A stretch of 64,000 nucleotides of DNA from Microbacterium sp. LWH3-1.2 (lineage in GTDB: Bacteria; Actinomycetota; Actinomycetes; Actinomycetales; Microbacteriaceae). Below the pieces are notes generated by a model that was not told where the DNA came from, searched no databases, and saw nothing but the letters and a program-made list of their open reading frames with translations. This document shows positions 1 through 7,884 of this stretch, in pieces. Numbering within the stretch: position 1 is the first letter of the stretch; every line of letters begins with the position of its first letter. The stretch is taken from NCBI RefSeq assembly GCF_040675855.1, contig NZ_JBEGIK010000001.1, positions 1,302,001 to 1,366,000 on the forward strand, given 5' to 3'. The translations under genes were made by a program, and so were the position numbers.

Positions 1-1
1 C

Positions 2-544
2 GCGAAGCAGGCGGTCGGACTCGCCGAAGAGGCGGGCGGCACTCTGAGCGCGACGGCTCGTGACGACGTCGCGGCGACGATCAACGCGGCGGTGATGGAT
101 GCTGCGGCCGCGGCCGCCGTCCTCACCGCGCGGCTCGTCAAGCCGCTGGAAGCGGGCGACATCGACCCGGCCGCGCTCGCCGCCGCGGTCGGCGGGACGC
201 TCCCGGACGCGATCCCGGCGCCGCCGCCGCGGGACGACCTCGCCGAGCGCCGCGCGCGCAGGGCGGCGGAGAAGGCGGCGCGCGAAGCCGAGCGTCTCGC
301 GAACGAGGCCGAGCGCGAGCTCGCTCGGGTCGACGCGCGCCGCGCGAAGGCGCAGGAACGGGTCGACCACGTGCGCGAGCGCATCGACGACCTCCGCCGC
401 GATCTCGCCGCGCTCGAAGACGACGAGCGCGTGGCCACCGACAAGCTCGACGCCGTCGAGCGCGAGCGGTCCGAGGCCGCGGCGAGGTCCCGCGAGGCCG
501 CCCAGGCTGCCGAGCGCGCCCGACTGGCCCTCGATGACGCCTGA
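2..544 (+). CDS. Partial hypothetical protein with C-terminal coiled coil
   Basis: The frame is already open at the left edge of the window, so this is the 3' part of a longer gene; 180 residues are visible. The first 60 or so are Ala-rich with an apparently helical character. From about residue 80 the chain is an almost continuous charged Arg/Glu/Ala heptad-like segment (ERLANEAER and similar), typical of a long coiled coil. I see no catalytic motif, membrane segment or signal peptide. No family is recognised. An internal ATG at 92 could serve as a start only for a shorter product, which is less likely because coding potential continues upstream. Confidence 0.7.
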   Translation, partial: AKQAVGLAEEAGGTLSATARDDVAATINAAVMDAAAAAAVLTARLVKPLEAGDIDPAALAAAVGGTLPDAIPAPPPRDDLAERRARRAAEKAAREAERLANEAERELARVDARRAKAQERVDHVRERIDDLRRDLAALEDDERVATDKLDAVERERSEAAARSREAAQAAERARLALDDA

Positions 545-618
545 CCTGCGGCCGTCGCCAGGAGGCAGCATCCGTTCTTCTCAGGAGTCTCGTAGGGCCG
601 GCTCGTAACGTGATCGGC

Positions 619-1440
619 ATGGCGACTCCCGCACCTCTGGTGCCCGCGACGGCGTCCGACGAAGGTGAGATCACGGTCTCTGCGAGCGAGCTGCGGGAAC
701 TCAGGGACGAGCTGCAGCGCTTCATGATGGAGTACCGGTTCGGCCTGCAGGAGGTCGAGACGAAGATCGGCATCCTGCGCGACGAGTTCCTGCTGACGCA
801 CGACTACAACCCGATCGAGCACGTCTCGAGCCGCGTAAAGTCGCCCGACAGCCTCGTGGAGAAGGTGCAGCGCAAGGGCATCGACGGAGACTTCGCATCG
901 ATCCGCCGGAACATCACCGACATCGCCGGCATCCGCATCACCTGCAGCTTCACGGCCGACGTGTACCGCCTCTTCGATCTGCTCACCGCGCAGGACGACG
1001 TGCGGGTGCGGGGCGTCAAGGACTACATCGCGTCGCCCAAGTCCAACGGCTACAAGAGCCTGCACGCGATCCTCGAGGTGCCGGTGTTCCTGTCGACCGG
1101 CCGCATCGAGGTGCCGGTCGAGGTGCAGTTCCGCACCATCGCGATGGACTTCTGGGCGAGCCTCGAGCACAAGATCTACTACAAGTACGCGACGCGCGTG
1201 CCGGATGAGCTGCTCGAGAGCCTCAAAGACGCGGCCGAGACCGCCGCCGAGCTCGACGCGCGCATGGAGCGCCTGCACCGGCAGATCCGAGGCGGCGGCG
1301 CCACGGCGGTGCGCGGTGGCAGCGCCGACCGGGCCGCCCCCATGGCGATCCGCGAGATCACGGCCGCGACGGGTCGAGTCGAAGCGGCAGCGGATGCCGC
1401 GGACCTGCGCGGCGGGGACGCCGAGGTCCGACCCGTCTAG
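619..1440 (+). CDS. GTP pyrophosphokinase family small alarmone synthetase
   Basis: Single-domain RelA/SpoT synthetase (RelQ/RelP type), which in this family transfers pyrophosphate from ATP to GDP or GTP to make (p)ppGpp. The synthetase fold spans roughly residues 60-200: the segment DIAGIRITCSF, the G-loop-like SPKSNGYKSLH and the VEVQFRTIAMDFWASLEHK core are intact. There is no HD hydrolase, TGS or ACT domain, so it is a short monofunctional enzyme of 273 residues. The last 60 residues are Ala/Gly/Arg-rich and probably disordered. The start is uncertain: ATG at 619 or an in-frame GTG at 610; neither has a strong ribosome binding site. It converges on the TetR gene with a 15-base gap. Confidence 0.9.
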   Translation: MATPAPLVPATASDEGEITVSASELRELRDELQRFMMEYRFGLQEVETKIGILRDEFLLTHDYNPIEHVSSRVKSPDSLVEKVQRKGIDGDFASIRRNITDIAGIRITCSFTADVYRLFDLLTAQDDVRVRGVKDYIASPKSNGYKSLHAILEVPVFLSTGRIEVPVEVQFRTIAMDFWASLEHKIYYKYATRVPDELLESLKDAAETAAELDARMERLHRQIRGGGATAVRGGSADRAAPMAIREITAATGRVEAAADAADLRGGDAEVRPV

Positions 1441-1455
1441 GCCGCGCGGGCGGGT

Positions 1456-2046
1456 TCAGCTCGCGAGGACGGCGGCCGCGCTCTCGAGGTAGTCCTCGAC
1501 GCGGCGCGGGCCGAACACGGCGCTGTTCGCGATGTAGCCCTGCGCCAGCGCGGCGATCGAGCGGGCCGTCTCTGCGGCGAGGGTCTCGGCGGTCTGCTCG
1601 TCCGCGCTCTGCGCGCGCGCCCAGGGGCCGATCGCCAGAGCGAGGGAGGCGCGCAGTCGGGCAGCGGTGCGCAGCATCTCGTCGTGGACGCCGGGCTCGA
1701 CCATCGCCTCGCCCCAGAACTGCAGGATGAGCGAGGGCGACAGCCCGACGTCGTCGAACATCGACAGCATCCCCCGCAGCGCCTGGCGCGGTGTCACGAT
1801 CTCGCCGCCCCGACCCGCCCCTTCGAGGGCGTCGATGCGGGGAAGCAGATAGCGCCCGACGACATAGCGGGCGAGTTCGCCCTTGTTGGTGAAGTGCGAA
1901 TAGATCGCACCGGTCGACAGGCCCGACTCGGCGACGATGTCGGCGATGGACGTGTCACGCACGCCGTTGCGCTCCAGGACGCGCAGTGCGGCGCGCGCGA
2001 TCTCGTCGCGCCGCGCCTCGCGGTACTCCTTCGACACCTTGGGCAT
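1456..2046 (-). CDS. TetR/AcrR family transcriptional regulator
   Basis: Repressor of 196 residues. The N-terminal helix-turn-helix (about residues 14-60) has the typical TSIADIVAESGLSTGAIYSH recognition region, followed by a divergent helical ligand-binding domain. The gene is divergent from the membrane protein starting at 2111, with only 64 bases between the two starts. That gap holds two copies of an ACAGAAT-N4-ATTCTGT palindrome, so the protein most likely represses both itself and the neighbouring exporter-like gene and is released by a toxic ligand. The ligand cannot be told from sequence. Confidence 0.93.
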   Translation of the reverse strand: MPKVSKEYREARRDEIARAALRVLERNGVRDTSIADIVAESGLSTGAIYSHFTNKGELARYVVGRYLLPRIDALEGAGRGGEIVTPRQALRGMLSMFDDVGLSPSLILQFWGEAMVEPGVHDEMLRTAARLRASLALAIGPWARAQSADEQTAETLAAETARSIAALAQGYIANSAVFGPRRVEDYLESAAAVLAS

Positions 2047-2050
2047 GGAA

Positions 2051-2068
2051 ACAGAATACCGATTCTGT
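2051..2068. promoter_or_regulatory. TetR-type operator, copy 1
   Basis: Perfect inverted repeat ACAGAAT-ACCG-ATTCTGT (7-bp arms, 4-bp spacer), five bases outside the TetR start codon. Its AT-rich content stands out in this GC-rich DNA. Size and placement suit a TetR dimer. Confidence 0.75.
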
Positions 2069-2079
2069 TATTCTCGCAA

Positions 2080-2097
2080 ACAGAATCATCATTCTTT
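2080..2097. promoter_or_regulatory. TetR-type operator, copy 2
   Basis: Second copy of the same box, ACAGAAT-CATC-ATTCTTT, with one mismatch. Its centre is 29 bp from copy 1, close to three helical turns, and it abuts the AGGAGG ribosome binding site (2100-2105) of the exporter-like gene. This suggests cooperative or paired-dimer binding. Confidence 0.7.
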
Positions 2098-2110
2098 TTA
2101 GGAGGACGCG

Positions 2111-3241
2111 ATGAACGCTCACCGTGAGACGGCATCGGGAGACGCCGCACCCGCCCGGCGCACGAAGTGGGGCGTCGCCGCGCTGTTCGGACTGGCCGGA
2201 TCGCTGATCGTCGCCCTGATCGTGATGGCCTTCGTCTGGCCCGCCGCCACCTCGCAGCCGCAGAACCTGCCCGTCGGCATCTCCGGCCCCGAAGCAGCCG
2301 TCGCCGTCGTGGAAGACAAGCTCGCCGAGCAGGACCCTGCGCCGTTCGATCTCGACGAGGTCGACTCGCGCGACGACGCGGTGTCGAGGATCGAGTCGCG
2401 ACAGCTCTACGGCGCGATCCTCCTCGGCGACGAGCCCGAGGTGCTGGTCGCCACCGCGGCGAGCCCGGTCGCCGCGCAGGCGCTGCGGGCGGTCGCCACG
2501 CAGCTGCAGTCGCAGATCGACACCGCCGCGAAGACCGCGCTCACGGACCAGCTCACGGCGATCGTCGGCGCGCTCACGGCCGGCCAGCCGCCCCGGCTTC
2601 CCGAAGGCGCGACCGGCGGGGTGCCCGAGATCCCGAAGGTCACCGTCACGGACGTCGTCCCGCTGGCCGACGGCGACAGCATCGGCGCCGGGCTCGCAGC
2701 ATCCGTCTTCCCGATGGTGCTGGGCGGCATGCTCGGTGGCATCCTGCTGACGCTGCTGGTGCAGGGCATCGTCCGCCGCCTGGTGGGCCTCCTCGTCTTC
2801 GGCGTCGCGGCCGGCGCGCTGATCGCGCTGGTGATGCAGACCTGGTTCGGCATCCTCACCGGGGACTGGCTGCTCAACGCCGCGGTGCTCGGCCTCGGGG
2901 TGACGGCGACCTCCGCGCTCATCATCGGGCTCGCCGCGCTGATGGGCCCTCCGGGGATCGCGGTCGGCGCGATCATCACGATGTTCATCGCGAACCCGAT
3001 CGCCGGTGCGGCGCAGCCGCCGCAGTTCCTCCCCGAGCCGTGGGGCACCGTGGGCCAGTTCTTCGTGCCGGGGGCATCCGCGAACCTGCTGCGCTCGGTG
3101 ATGTACTTTCCGGATGCCTCCACCTGGGCGCAGTGGACGATCCTCGGCGTGTGGCTCGTGGGCGGGGTGGTCCTGGCGCTCATCGGCCACCAGCGCGACC
3201 GCGCCGAACTGACGCCGCCGGAGCGCCAGCTGGAGCACTGA
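2111..3241 (+). CDS. Membrane protein, ABC-2 permease / YhgE-Pip-like
   Basis: Integral membrane protein of 376 residues with one N-terminal transmembrane helix (about 25-47), a roughly 150-residue extracytoplasmic region, and five further hydrophobic segments toward the C terminus. This topology is that of ABC-2 type or DUF3533/YhgE-Pip membrane proteins, which are often drug- or lipid-export related. No ATPase is adjacent. Translation starts at ATG 2111 behind a very good AGGAGG site. It is divergent from a TetR gene across twin operators, the usual layout of a ligand-induced efflux gene. Substrate unknown. Confidence 0.8.
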   Translation: MNAHRETASGDAAPARRTKWGVAALFGLAGSLIVALIVMAFVWPAATSQPQNLPVGISGPEAAVAVVEDKLAEQDPAPFDLDEVDSRDDAVSRIESRQLYGAILLGDEPEVLVATAASPVAAQALRAVATQLQSQIDTAAKTALTDQLTAIVGALTAGQPPRLPEGATGGVPEIPKVTVTDVVPLADGDSIGAGLAASVFPMVLGGMLGGILLTLLVQGIVRRLVGLLVFGVAAGALIALVMQTWFGILTGDWLLNAAVLGLGVTATSALIIGLAALMGPPGIAVGAIITMFIANPIAGAAQPPQFLPEPWGTVGQFFVPGASANLLRSVMYFPDASTWAQWTILGVWLVGGVVLALIGHQRDRAELTPPERQLEH

Positions 3242-3291
3242 CAGCCCGCGACGGGGTCTCGGCGGGGTGACCCGGTGGCTAGTCTGTTCGC

Positions 3292-4494
3292 GTGGACGGT
3301 CTCACACCCGCGACGCTCCTGCTCATCCCGCTGATGGCGGTGCTCGCGCCTCTGCTTTCGCGAGGGCTCGGCCACTGGGTGCGGGTGCCGGTGGTGGTGT
3401 TCGAGCTGCTGCTCGGCATCCTGATCGGTCCGGCGGTGCTCGGATGGACGGGCCCCAGCCCCCTCGTCGCCACGCTGGCAAACTTCGGCCTCGCGATGCT
3501 GTTCTTCGTCGCCGGCACCGAGATCGAGTTCGGGTCGTTCCGCGGGCGGCTCGGCCGCCGCGCGTCACTCGGCTGGCTCCTCAGCCTCGCCGCCGGCATC
3601 GCCGCGGGCTGGCTGCTCGCCCCCGGTGAGGCCGCCATCGTGATCGGCGTCGCGCTGTGCTCGACCGCGCTCGGCACCCTCCTGCCGATCCTGCGGGACG
3701 CCGGCGAGCTGCCCACGCCGTTCGGCAAGGCGGTTGCGGCGATCGGCGCCGTCGGCGAGTTCGGACCCCTCATCGCCATCTCGATCTTCCTCGGCGGACG
3801 CGAGCCCGGGGTCTCCACCATCGTGCTCGCGCTGTTCGCGCTGTTCGCGGGCCTCGCACTCTGGCTCGCGTTCCGCGTGCCGCGCGGTGCGATGCACGCC
3901 TTCGTCAACTCGACGCTGCACACCTCCGGACAGTTCGCGATCCGCGTGGTCTTCGTGATCCTCGCCGCCCTCGTGGCGCTCAGCGTCATCCTCGACCTCG
4001 ACATGCTGCTCGGGGCCTTCACCGCCGGCATCATCTGGCGCCTCCTCATGCGCGACGCATCCGAGCACGACCGTCACGCCGTCGAGAGCAAGATCGAAGG
4101 CGTCGCCTTCGGCTTCCTCGTGCCGATCTTCTTCATCTACACCGGCATCACCTTCGACCTGCAGTCGCTGCTCGACGACCCGGTGCTGTTCTGGCTCGTG
4201 CCCGTGGTGCTCGTCGCGCTGTTCGTGGTCCGCGGGCTGCCGTCGACCGTTGCGGCACCGGAGGGGTCGTCGCGCCGTGAGCGCCTCTCGATCGCGCTCC
4301 TGGGGGCGACCGGGCTCCCGATCATCGTCGCCGTCACCCAGATCGGCGTGGATGAGAAGATCCTCGACACCACGCAGCAGACCGTGCTCGTCGCCGGCGG
4401 CATGCTGTCGGTGCTGGTGTTCCCGCTCGTCGGCATGGCCTTGCGCGGCGAGCGGCTGAAGGCGAGCCCGTCCCTCCTGGACGACATGGCGTGA
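3292..4494 (+). CDS. Cation:proton antiporter (Kef/NhaP-like, CPA2 type)
   Basis: Polytopic membrane protein of 400 residues with about 12 hydrophobic helices and a short cytoplasmic tail (RGERLKASPSLLDDMA). The opening region and the segment LVPIFFIYTGITFDL are typical of the sodium/hydrogen exchanger family, in which monovalent cations move against protons across the plasma membrane. There is no RCK/TrkA-N domain, so it is not a full KefB/C. Start is GTG 3292; the next gene overlaps its stop by four bases (GTGA), indicating translational coupling. Confidence 0.88.
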   Translation: MDGLTPATLLLIPLMAVLAPLLSRGLGHWVRVPVVVFELLLGILIGPAVLGWTGPSPLVATLANFGLAMLFFVAGTEIEFGSFRGRLGRRASLGWLLSLAAGIAAGWLLAPGEAAIVIGVALCSTALGTLLPILRDAGELPTPFGKAVAAIGAVGEFGPLIAISIFLGGREPGVSTIVLALFALFAGLALWLAFRVPRGAMHAFVNSTLHTSGQFAIRVVFVILAALVALSVILDLDMLLGAFTAGIIWRLLMRDASEHDRHAVESKIEGVAFGFLVPIFFIYTGITFDLQSLLDDPVLFWLVPVVLVALFVVRGLPSTVAAPEGSSRRERLSIALLGATGLPIIVAVTQIGVDEKILDTTQQTVLVAGGMLSVLVFPLVGMALRGERLKASPSLLDDMA

Positions 4495-4976
4495 GCACCC
4501 TCGACCTCCTCGACGCCGCGCGCTCGCGGCTCGCCGACGCACCCCGCGAGGCACTCGGCGAGCTGGTCGTCCCGAAGCGCTTCCTCGGGGTGGCGCGCGC
4601 CCCGCGCATCGAGCGCCGTGGCGCGGCGTGGCACCTCGGGGTGCTGCTGCTCACCGACGACGCCGTCTTCGCGACCGGCGACATCCTCCGCGCCCGTCAG
4701 GAGGCCCGTCGCGGCTACACCGCCGAGTCGCAGCGGCACCGCGCCGAGCTCGCCGCCGCCGCCCGCCGCGGCGGCTTCGCGGAGGGAGAGACCGTGCACG
4801 TCGGATGGCGGATGCTGCAGCCCGGCGCGGTCGACAGGGGCGAGGCATCCGCTCCGCTGTTCCCTGCCGATGGCGTGCCCAGTGTGAGGTGGAGCGCCGC
4901 CGGGGGACTCATGCCCCTCGAGGCGTACCTCTCGGAGCGCGTCGCCCTGCTGCTCGACCCTCCGCGCGGTACGTGA
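4491..4976 (+). CDS. Conserved hypothetical protein
   Basis: Soluble protein of 161 residues with no signal peptide or membrane segment. It begins MSTLDLLDAARSRLADAP and has a central Arg-rich helix (about residues 65-95) between two beta-like regions. I do not recognise a catalytic motif. Its GTG start overlaps the stop of the antiporter gene by four bases, so the two are very probably co-translated, but that does not reveal a function. Confidence 0.75.
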   Translation: MSTLDLLDAARSRLADAPREALGELVVPKRFLGVARAPRIERRGAAWHLGVLLLTDDAVFATGDILRARQEARRGYTAESQRHRAELAAAARRGGFAEGETVHVGWRMLQPGAVDRGEASAPLFPADGVPSVRWSAAGGLMPLEAYLSERVALLLDPPRGT

Positions 4977-5052
4977 GCCGGCTCGGTAACCGCCGCGAGA
5001 CCTCGTGTCAAGAGCCCTCACCGAGGGGTGACGCCCGCCTTACCGTGTGGGT

Positions 5053-5853
5053 ATGACCGCCAAGGACCTCGCCCGGCAGATCATCGTCATCAGCGCGTTC
5101 TGCTTCATGATCATCGCCGCGATGGTCGGCACCGGGCTGTTCGGCGGCACGCCCGTGCAGGACCTGCAGAACGGCGCGCTCGACCAGGACGGCTCGTACC
5201 TCGCACCGGCGCGACCCGCCTTCTCGATCTGGACCGCGATCTACCTCGGCCTGTTCGCCTACACGGTGTGGCAGGCGCTGCCGCGCCAACGCGACAGCGA
5301 GCGGCAACGGGCGCTCGGCTACCTCATCGCGGGCACGATGGCGCTCAACGGGCTGTGGCTTGTGACCGCCCAGTTCGGTTCGCTCGCGCTCACGGTGCTC
5401 GCGATCATCGTGCTGCTGGCGCTCCTGGGTGTCACGTTCAGCCGCACCGTCATCGAGCCCGCCGACGGCTGGGCCGACCGGCTGCTCGTCGACGGGGTCA
5501 CGGGCCTGCACCTCGGCTGGGTGACGCTCGCGACCGTCGCGAACATCGCGGCCTGGCTGACGGCCATCGGCTCGCCGGAGTGGGAGTCGTCGGCGGACCT
5601 GTGGGGCGTCGTCGTGCTGATCGCCGTCGCCGCGATCGGACTCGGGATCGAGATCGCGAGCCGCTGGCGTCTCGCGCCCGCGCTCGCGCTCGCGTGGGGG
5701 CTGGTCTGGCTCGCGGTCGGCCGACTCGAGGGCGTACCCCACAGCGCCGCGATCGGCGTGACGGCGATCGTCGTGGGCGCCGTGATCCTCGGCACGGCGC
5801 TCGTCGGAGCCGCGGTGGGCGCGATGACCGCCGTCCGCAACGCCGAGGTGTGA
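5053..5853 (+). CDS. TspO/MBR-like tryptophan-rich membrane protein
   Basis: Membrane protein of about 266 residues with seven or so hydrophobic helices. The motif ARPAFSIWTAIYLGLFAY near residue 55 is the signature of actinobacterial tryptophan-rich sensory (TspO-like) proteins, although this one is longer than classic five-helix TspO. Family members bind porphyrins or act in stress sensing; the ligand here is unknown. ATG 5053 is preferred; an in-frame GTG lies six bases upstream. It ends exactly where the opposing amidotransferase gene ends, with no gap. Confidence 0.8.
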   Translation: MTAKDLARQIIVISAFCFMIIAAMVGTGLFGGTPVQDLQNGALDQDGSYLAPARPAFSIWTAIYLGLFAYTVWQALPRQRDSERQRALGYLIAGTMALNGLWLVTAQFGSLALTVLAIIVLLALLGVTFSRTVIEPADGWADRLLVDGVTGLHLGWVTLATVANIAAWLTAIGSPEWESSADLWGVVVLIAVAAIGLGIEIASRWRLAPALALAWGLVWLAVGRLEGVPHSAAIGVTAIVVGAVILGTALVGAAVGAMTAVRNAEV

Positions 5854-6597
5854 TCAGGCGGCCGCGAAACGGTCGGCGAACGCCCGCAGCAGACGGGTGG
5901 GTTCCGTGACGGATGCTGCGAGCACGCGTCCGGCGATCGCGTCGAAGTCCGCCGAATCGAAGTAGCCGTCGTCGCGGTACACCGCCATGCGCTCGGTGAA
6001 CGCCTTCGCGGTCGGCTCGGGGTGGAACTGGGTCGCGTAGAGGCGGTCGCCTACGCGGTACGCCTGGACGGGGCATCCGTCGTTGCTCGCCAGGAGGACC
6101 GCGCCGGGCGGCAGGCTATCGGTGCCCTCCTTGTGGGCGGTGAGCGCTGTGAAGCGGTTGGCGAGACCGCCGAACAGCGGGTCGGCCGAGGCGTGCTTCG
6201 TCAGCTGCACCGCCACCGGGCCGGTGTCTTCGGGGAAGGCTCGGCTCACCGTGCCGCCGAGCGTGCGCGTGGCGATCCCGATGCCGTAGCAGGTGAAGAG
6301 AGCGGCGGGCCCGTCGCCCGTCGCGGTGCGCTCGGCGATGCGCGCGAGGCCCGCCTCGAGACGCCGCTGCGCGTCGGTCTTCGTCGACTCGGGGTCGGTG
6401 ACGTTGAACGGGCTGCCGCCCACGAGGAACCCGGCGTAGCGCTCGAACACGTCGTCGGGGAGCGGCTCGCGCACCAGGTCGAGGTGGTCGAGGCGGTTCT
6501 CCTCGAGGTGCATCGCCGTGCGGAAGGACTCGTACTCGGCGGCCGCCGCACCCAGCTGCGGGCGCACGCAGACATAGAGCAGCGGCGCGGTCGTCAT
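5854..6597 (-). CDS. Class I glutamine amidotransferase-like protein
   Basis: Stand-alone GATase1 domain of 247 residues, related to the GMP synthase amidotransferase subunit. The nucleophile Cys103 lies in FTCYGIGIATRTLGG, and the His192/Glu194 pair lies in YATQFHPEPT, so the catalytic triad is complete. The usual CxG elbow reads CYGIG, which is typical of the GuaA-like peptide or glutamine amidotransferases often annotated simply as glutamine amidotransferase. No synthetase partner is adjacent, so its substrate is open. Confidence 0.88.
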   Translation of the reverse strand: MTTAPLLYVCVRPQLGAAAAEYESFRTAMHLEENRLDHLDLVREPLPDDVFERYAGFLVGGSPFNVTDPESTKTDAQRRLEAGLARIAERTATGDGPAALFTCYGIGIATRTLGGTVSRAFPEDTGPVAVQLTKHASADPLFGGLANRFTALTAHKEGTDSLPPGAVLLASNDGCPVQAYRVGDRLYATQFHPEPTAKAFTERMAVYRDDGYFDSADFDAIAGRVLAASVTEPTRLLRAFADRFAAA

Positions 6598-6721
6598 GCA
6601 CGCAGTCTAGGTCTCCGCTCGGTCGAGCTGGGAGCTGCCCGAAACCGTAGGTATTCGTCGGGTATCCGCGTATCAAACCCGCACTATCGCGCTCGGGCAT
6701 GGTGTGGACAGAATGGGCGCT

Positions 6722-7339
6722 ATGACGCAGGCTGGCGCCGAACCCTCCGTCGACTCCGTGGAGCCGGCGCGATGGGAGCGCGCTGCCGCACTCTTCGTGC
6801 GCTGGCGCGAGGGCGACAGCCGTGCGATGGATGAGCTCGTCCGCCTGATGACGCCGCCGCTGTGGCACGTCGTCCGGGCGTACGGGCTCGACCATGCGTT
6901 GGCGCAGGACGTCGTGCAGACGACGTGGCTGACGCTCGTACGCCGTCACGAGACCATCAACGACCCGCTCGCGGTGTCGGGGTGGCTCACGATGTGCGCA
7001 CGCCGCGAGGCGTGGCGGGTCGGCAAACAGCATCGGCGTGCCGATGCCACCGAGGCCGAGTCGCTCGAACCGCACCTTCCGGTCCACGAATCCGCCGAGC
7101 AGACGGCCGCGCAGGACGATGAGACCCATCGCCTCTGGACTGCGGTCGCCACGCTCAACGAACGATGCCAGCGCCTGCTGCGGATCGTCGCGTTCGAGGA
7201 CCGACCCGACTATGCCCGCATCGCCGAAGACCTGGCGATGCCCATCGGATCGATCGGACCGACCCGCCAGCGCTGCCTCGCAAAGCTTCGCGCCGTTCTC
7301 GAGGACGACGGATGGAGAGGTGACGACGATGGAAACTGA
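6722..7339 (+). CDS. ECF-type RNA polymerase sigma factor
   Basis: Sigma-70 family factor of 205 residues with only regions 2 and 4. Region 2 (about residues 25-95) has the helical core and the DVVQTTWLTL promoter-melting helix; region 4 (about 140-195) has the YARIAEDLAMPIGSIGPTRQ helix-turn-helix. There is no SnoaL or other C-terminal extension. ATG 6722 is chosen; in-frame GTG 6704 and ATG 6713 are alternatives. It is the first gene of a four-gene block with a small beta-rich protein (11-base overlap), a subtilase and a TPR-CHAT protein. No classical transmembrane anti-sigma gene follows, so it may be controlled by its unusual neighbours. Confidence 0.93.
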   Translation: MTQAGAEPSVDSVEPARWERAAALFVRWREGDSRAMDELVRLMTPPLWHVVRAYGLDHALAQDVVQTTWLTLVRRHETINDPLAVSGWLTMCARREAWRVGKQHRRADATEAESLEPHLPVHESAEQTAAQDDETHRLWTAVATLNERCQRLLRIVAFEDRPDYARIAEDLAMPIGSIGPTRQRCLAKLRAVLEDDGWRGDDDGN

Positions 7340-7796
7340 GGACTTCGCGGCCGACGCCGCGCTCTTCGCACGCATGCGCCGTATGTGGGAGGACGTCGAT
7401 CCCGTGCCGGCAGATCTGGTGGACCGCATGGTCGCCGCCGTCGCCGTCGAGGATCTGTCGCGCGAGTACGCGCTGCTGACACTCGTCGAGGGCACGCTGG
7501 CCGCGGTGCGCGGCGAGACCGACACCGCCACGCTGCAGTTCAGCGACGGCACGACCAGTGTGCTGCTGCACGTCACCGCCACCGAGAGCGGGGACAGGCG
7601 GGTGGACGGATGGGTGGATGCCACGGCTCTCGCCATCCGGCTGGTGCAGGGCGACCGCGAATGGTCGGCCGAACCGGGCGAGCACGGACGCTTCGCCCTC
7701 GAGGAGGTCACGCCTGGGGTGGCGCGACTTCGCCTGGTCGTGCGCGACGCCGACGGCGCGCTGCGCGACTTCCAGACCCCGCAGTTCGAAGTCTGA
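7329..7796 (+). CDS. Small beta-rich protein coupled to ECF sigma
   Basis: Soluble protein of 155 residues starting at ATG 7329, inside the last codons of the sigma gene (11-base overlap), so the two are translationally coupled. The N terminus (about residues 1-50) is helical and acidic (MWEDVDPVPADLVDRM). The rest is beta-rich and ends in the pattern GRFALEEVTPGVARLRLVV, resembling the last strands of carboxypeptidase-regulatory or prealbumin-like beta sandwiches. No Zn-binding HxxxCxxC anti-sigma motif and no membrane segment are visible. By position it is the best candidate for a sigma partner, or for a substrate of the downstream proteases; that is inference only. Confidence 0.75.
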   Translation: METEDFAADAALFARMRRMWEDVDPVPADLVDRMVAAVAVEDLSREYALLTLVEGTLAAVRGETDTATLQFSDGTTSVLLHVTATESGDRRVDGWVDATALAIRLVQGDREWSAEPGEHGRFALEEVTPGVARLRLVVRDADGALRDFQTPQFEV

Positions 7797-7815
7797 TCCA
7801 GAGTCTGAAGAGAGG

Positions 7816-7847
7816 GAATCGGATGCCTCGGCCGAGGCATCCGATTC
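7816..7847. terminator. Perfect 32-bp palindrome, possible attenuator
   Basis: Arms GAATCGGATGCCTCGG and its exact complement with no spacer, lying in the 88-base gap between the small beta protein and the subtilase gene. As RNA it makes a very stable hairpin but has no T tract. It could be an intra-operon attenuator or a processing and stability hairpin, lowering protease expression relative to the sigma factor. Confidence 0.5.
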
Positions 7848-7884
7848 GTTGTGTGCAATGCCGAGTCATTCACGAAGGGGAATC

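Noticed and set aside
92-544. A complete 150-residue protein starting at ATG 92
   Set aside because: Coding sequence in the same frame continues to the left edge (base 2), so the true start lies outside the window.
6598-6721. An ECF autoregulated promoter before the sigma gene
   Set aside because: GAAAC- and CGTC-like words occur but with only nine bases between them, too close for the usual 16-17 base spacing.
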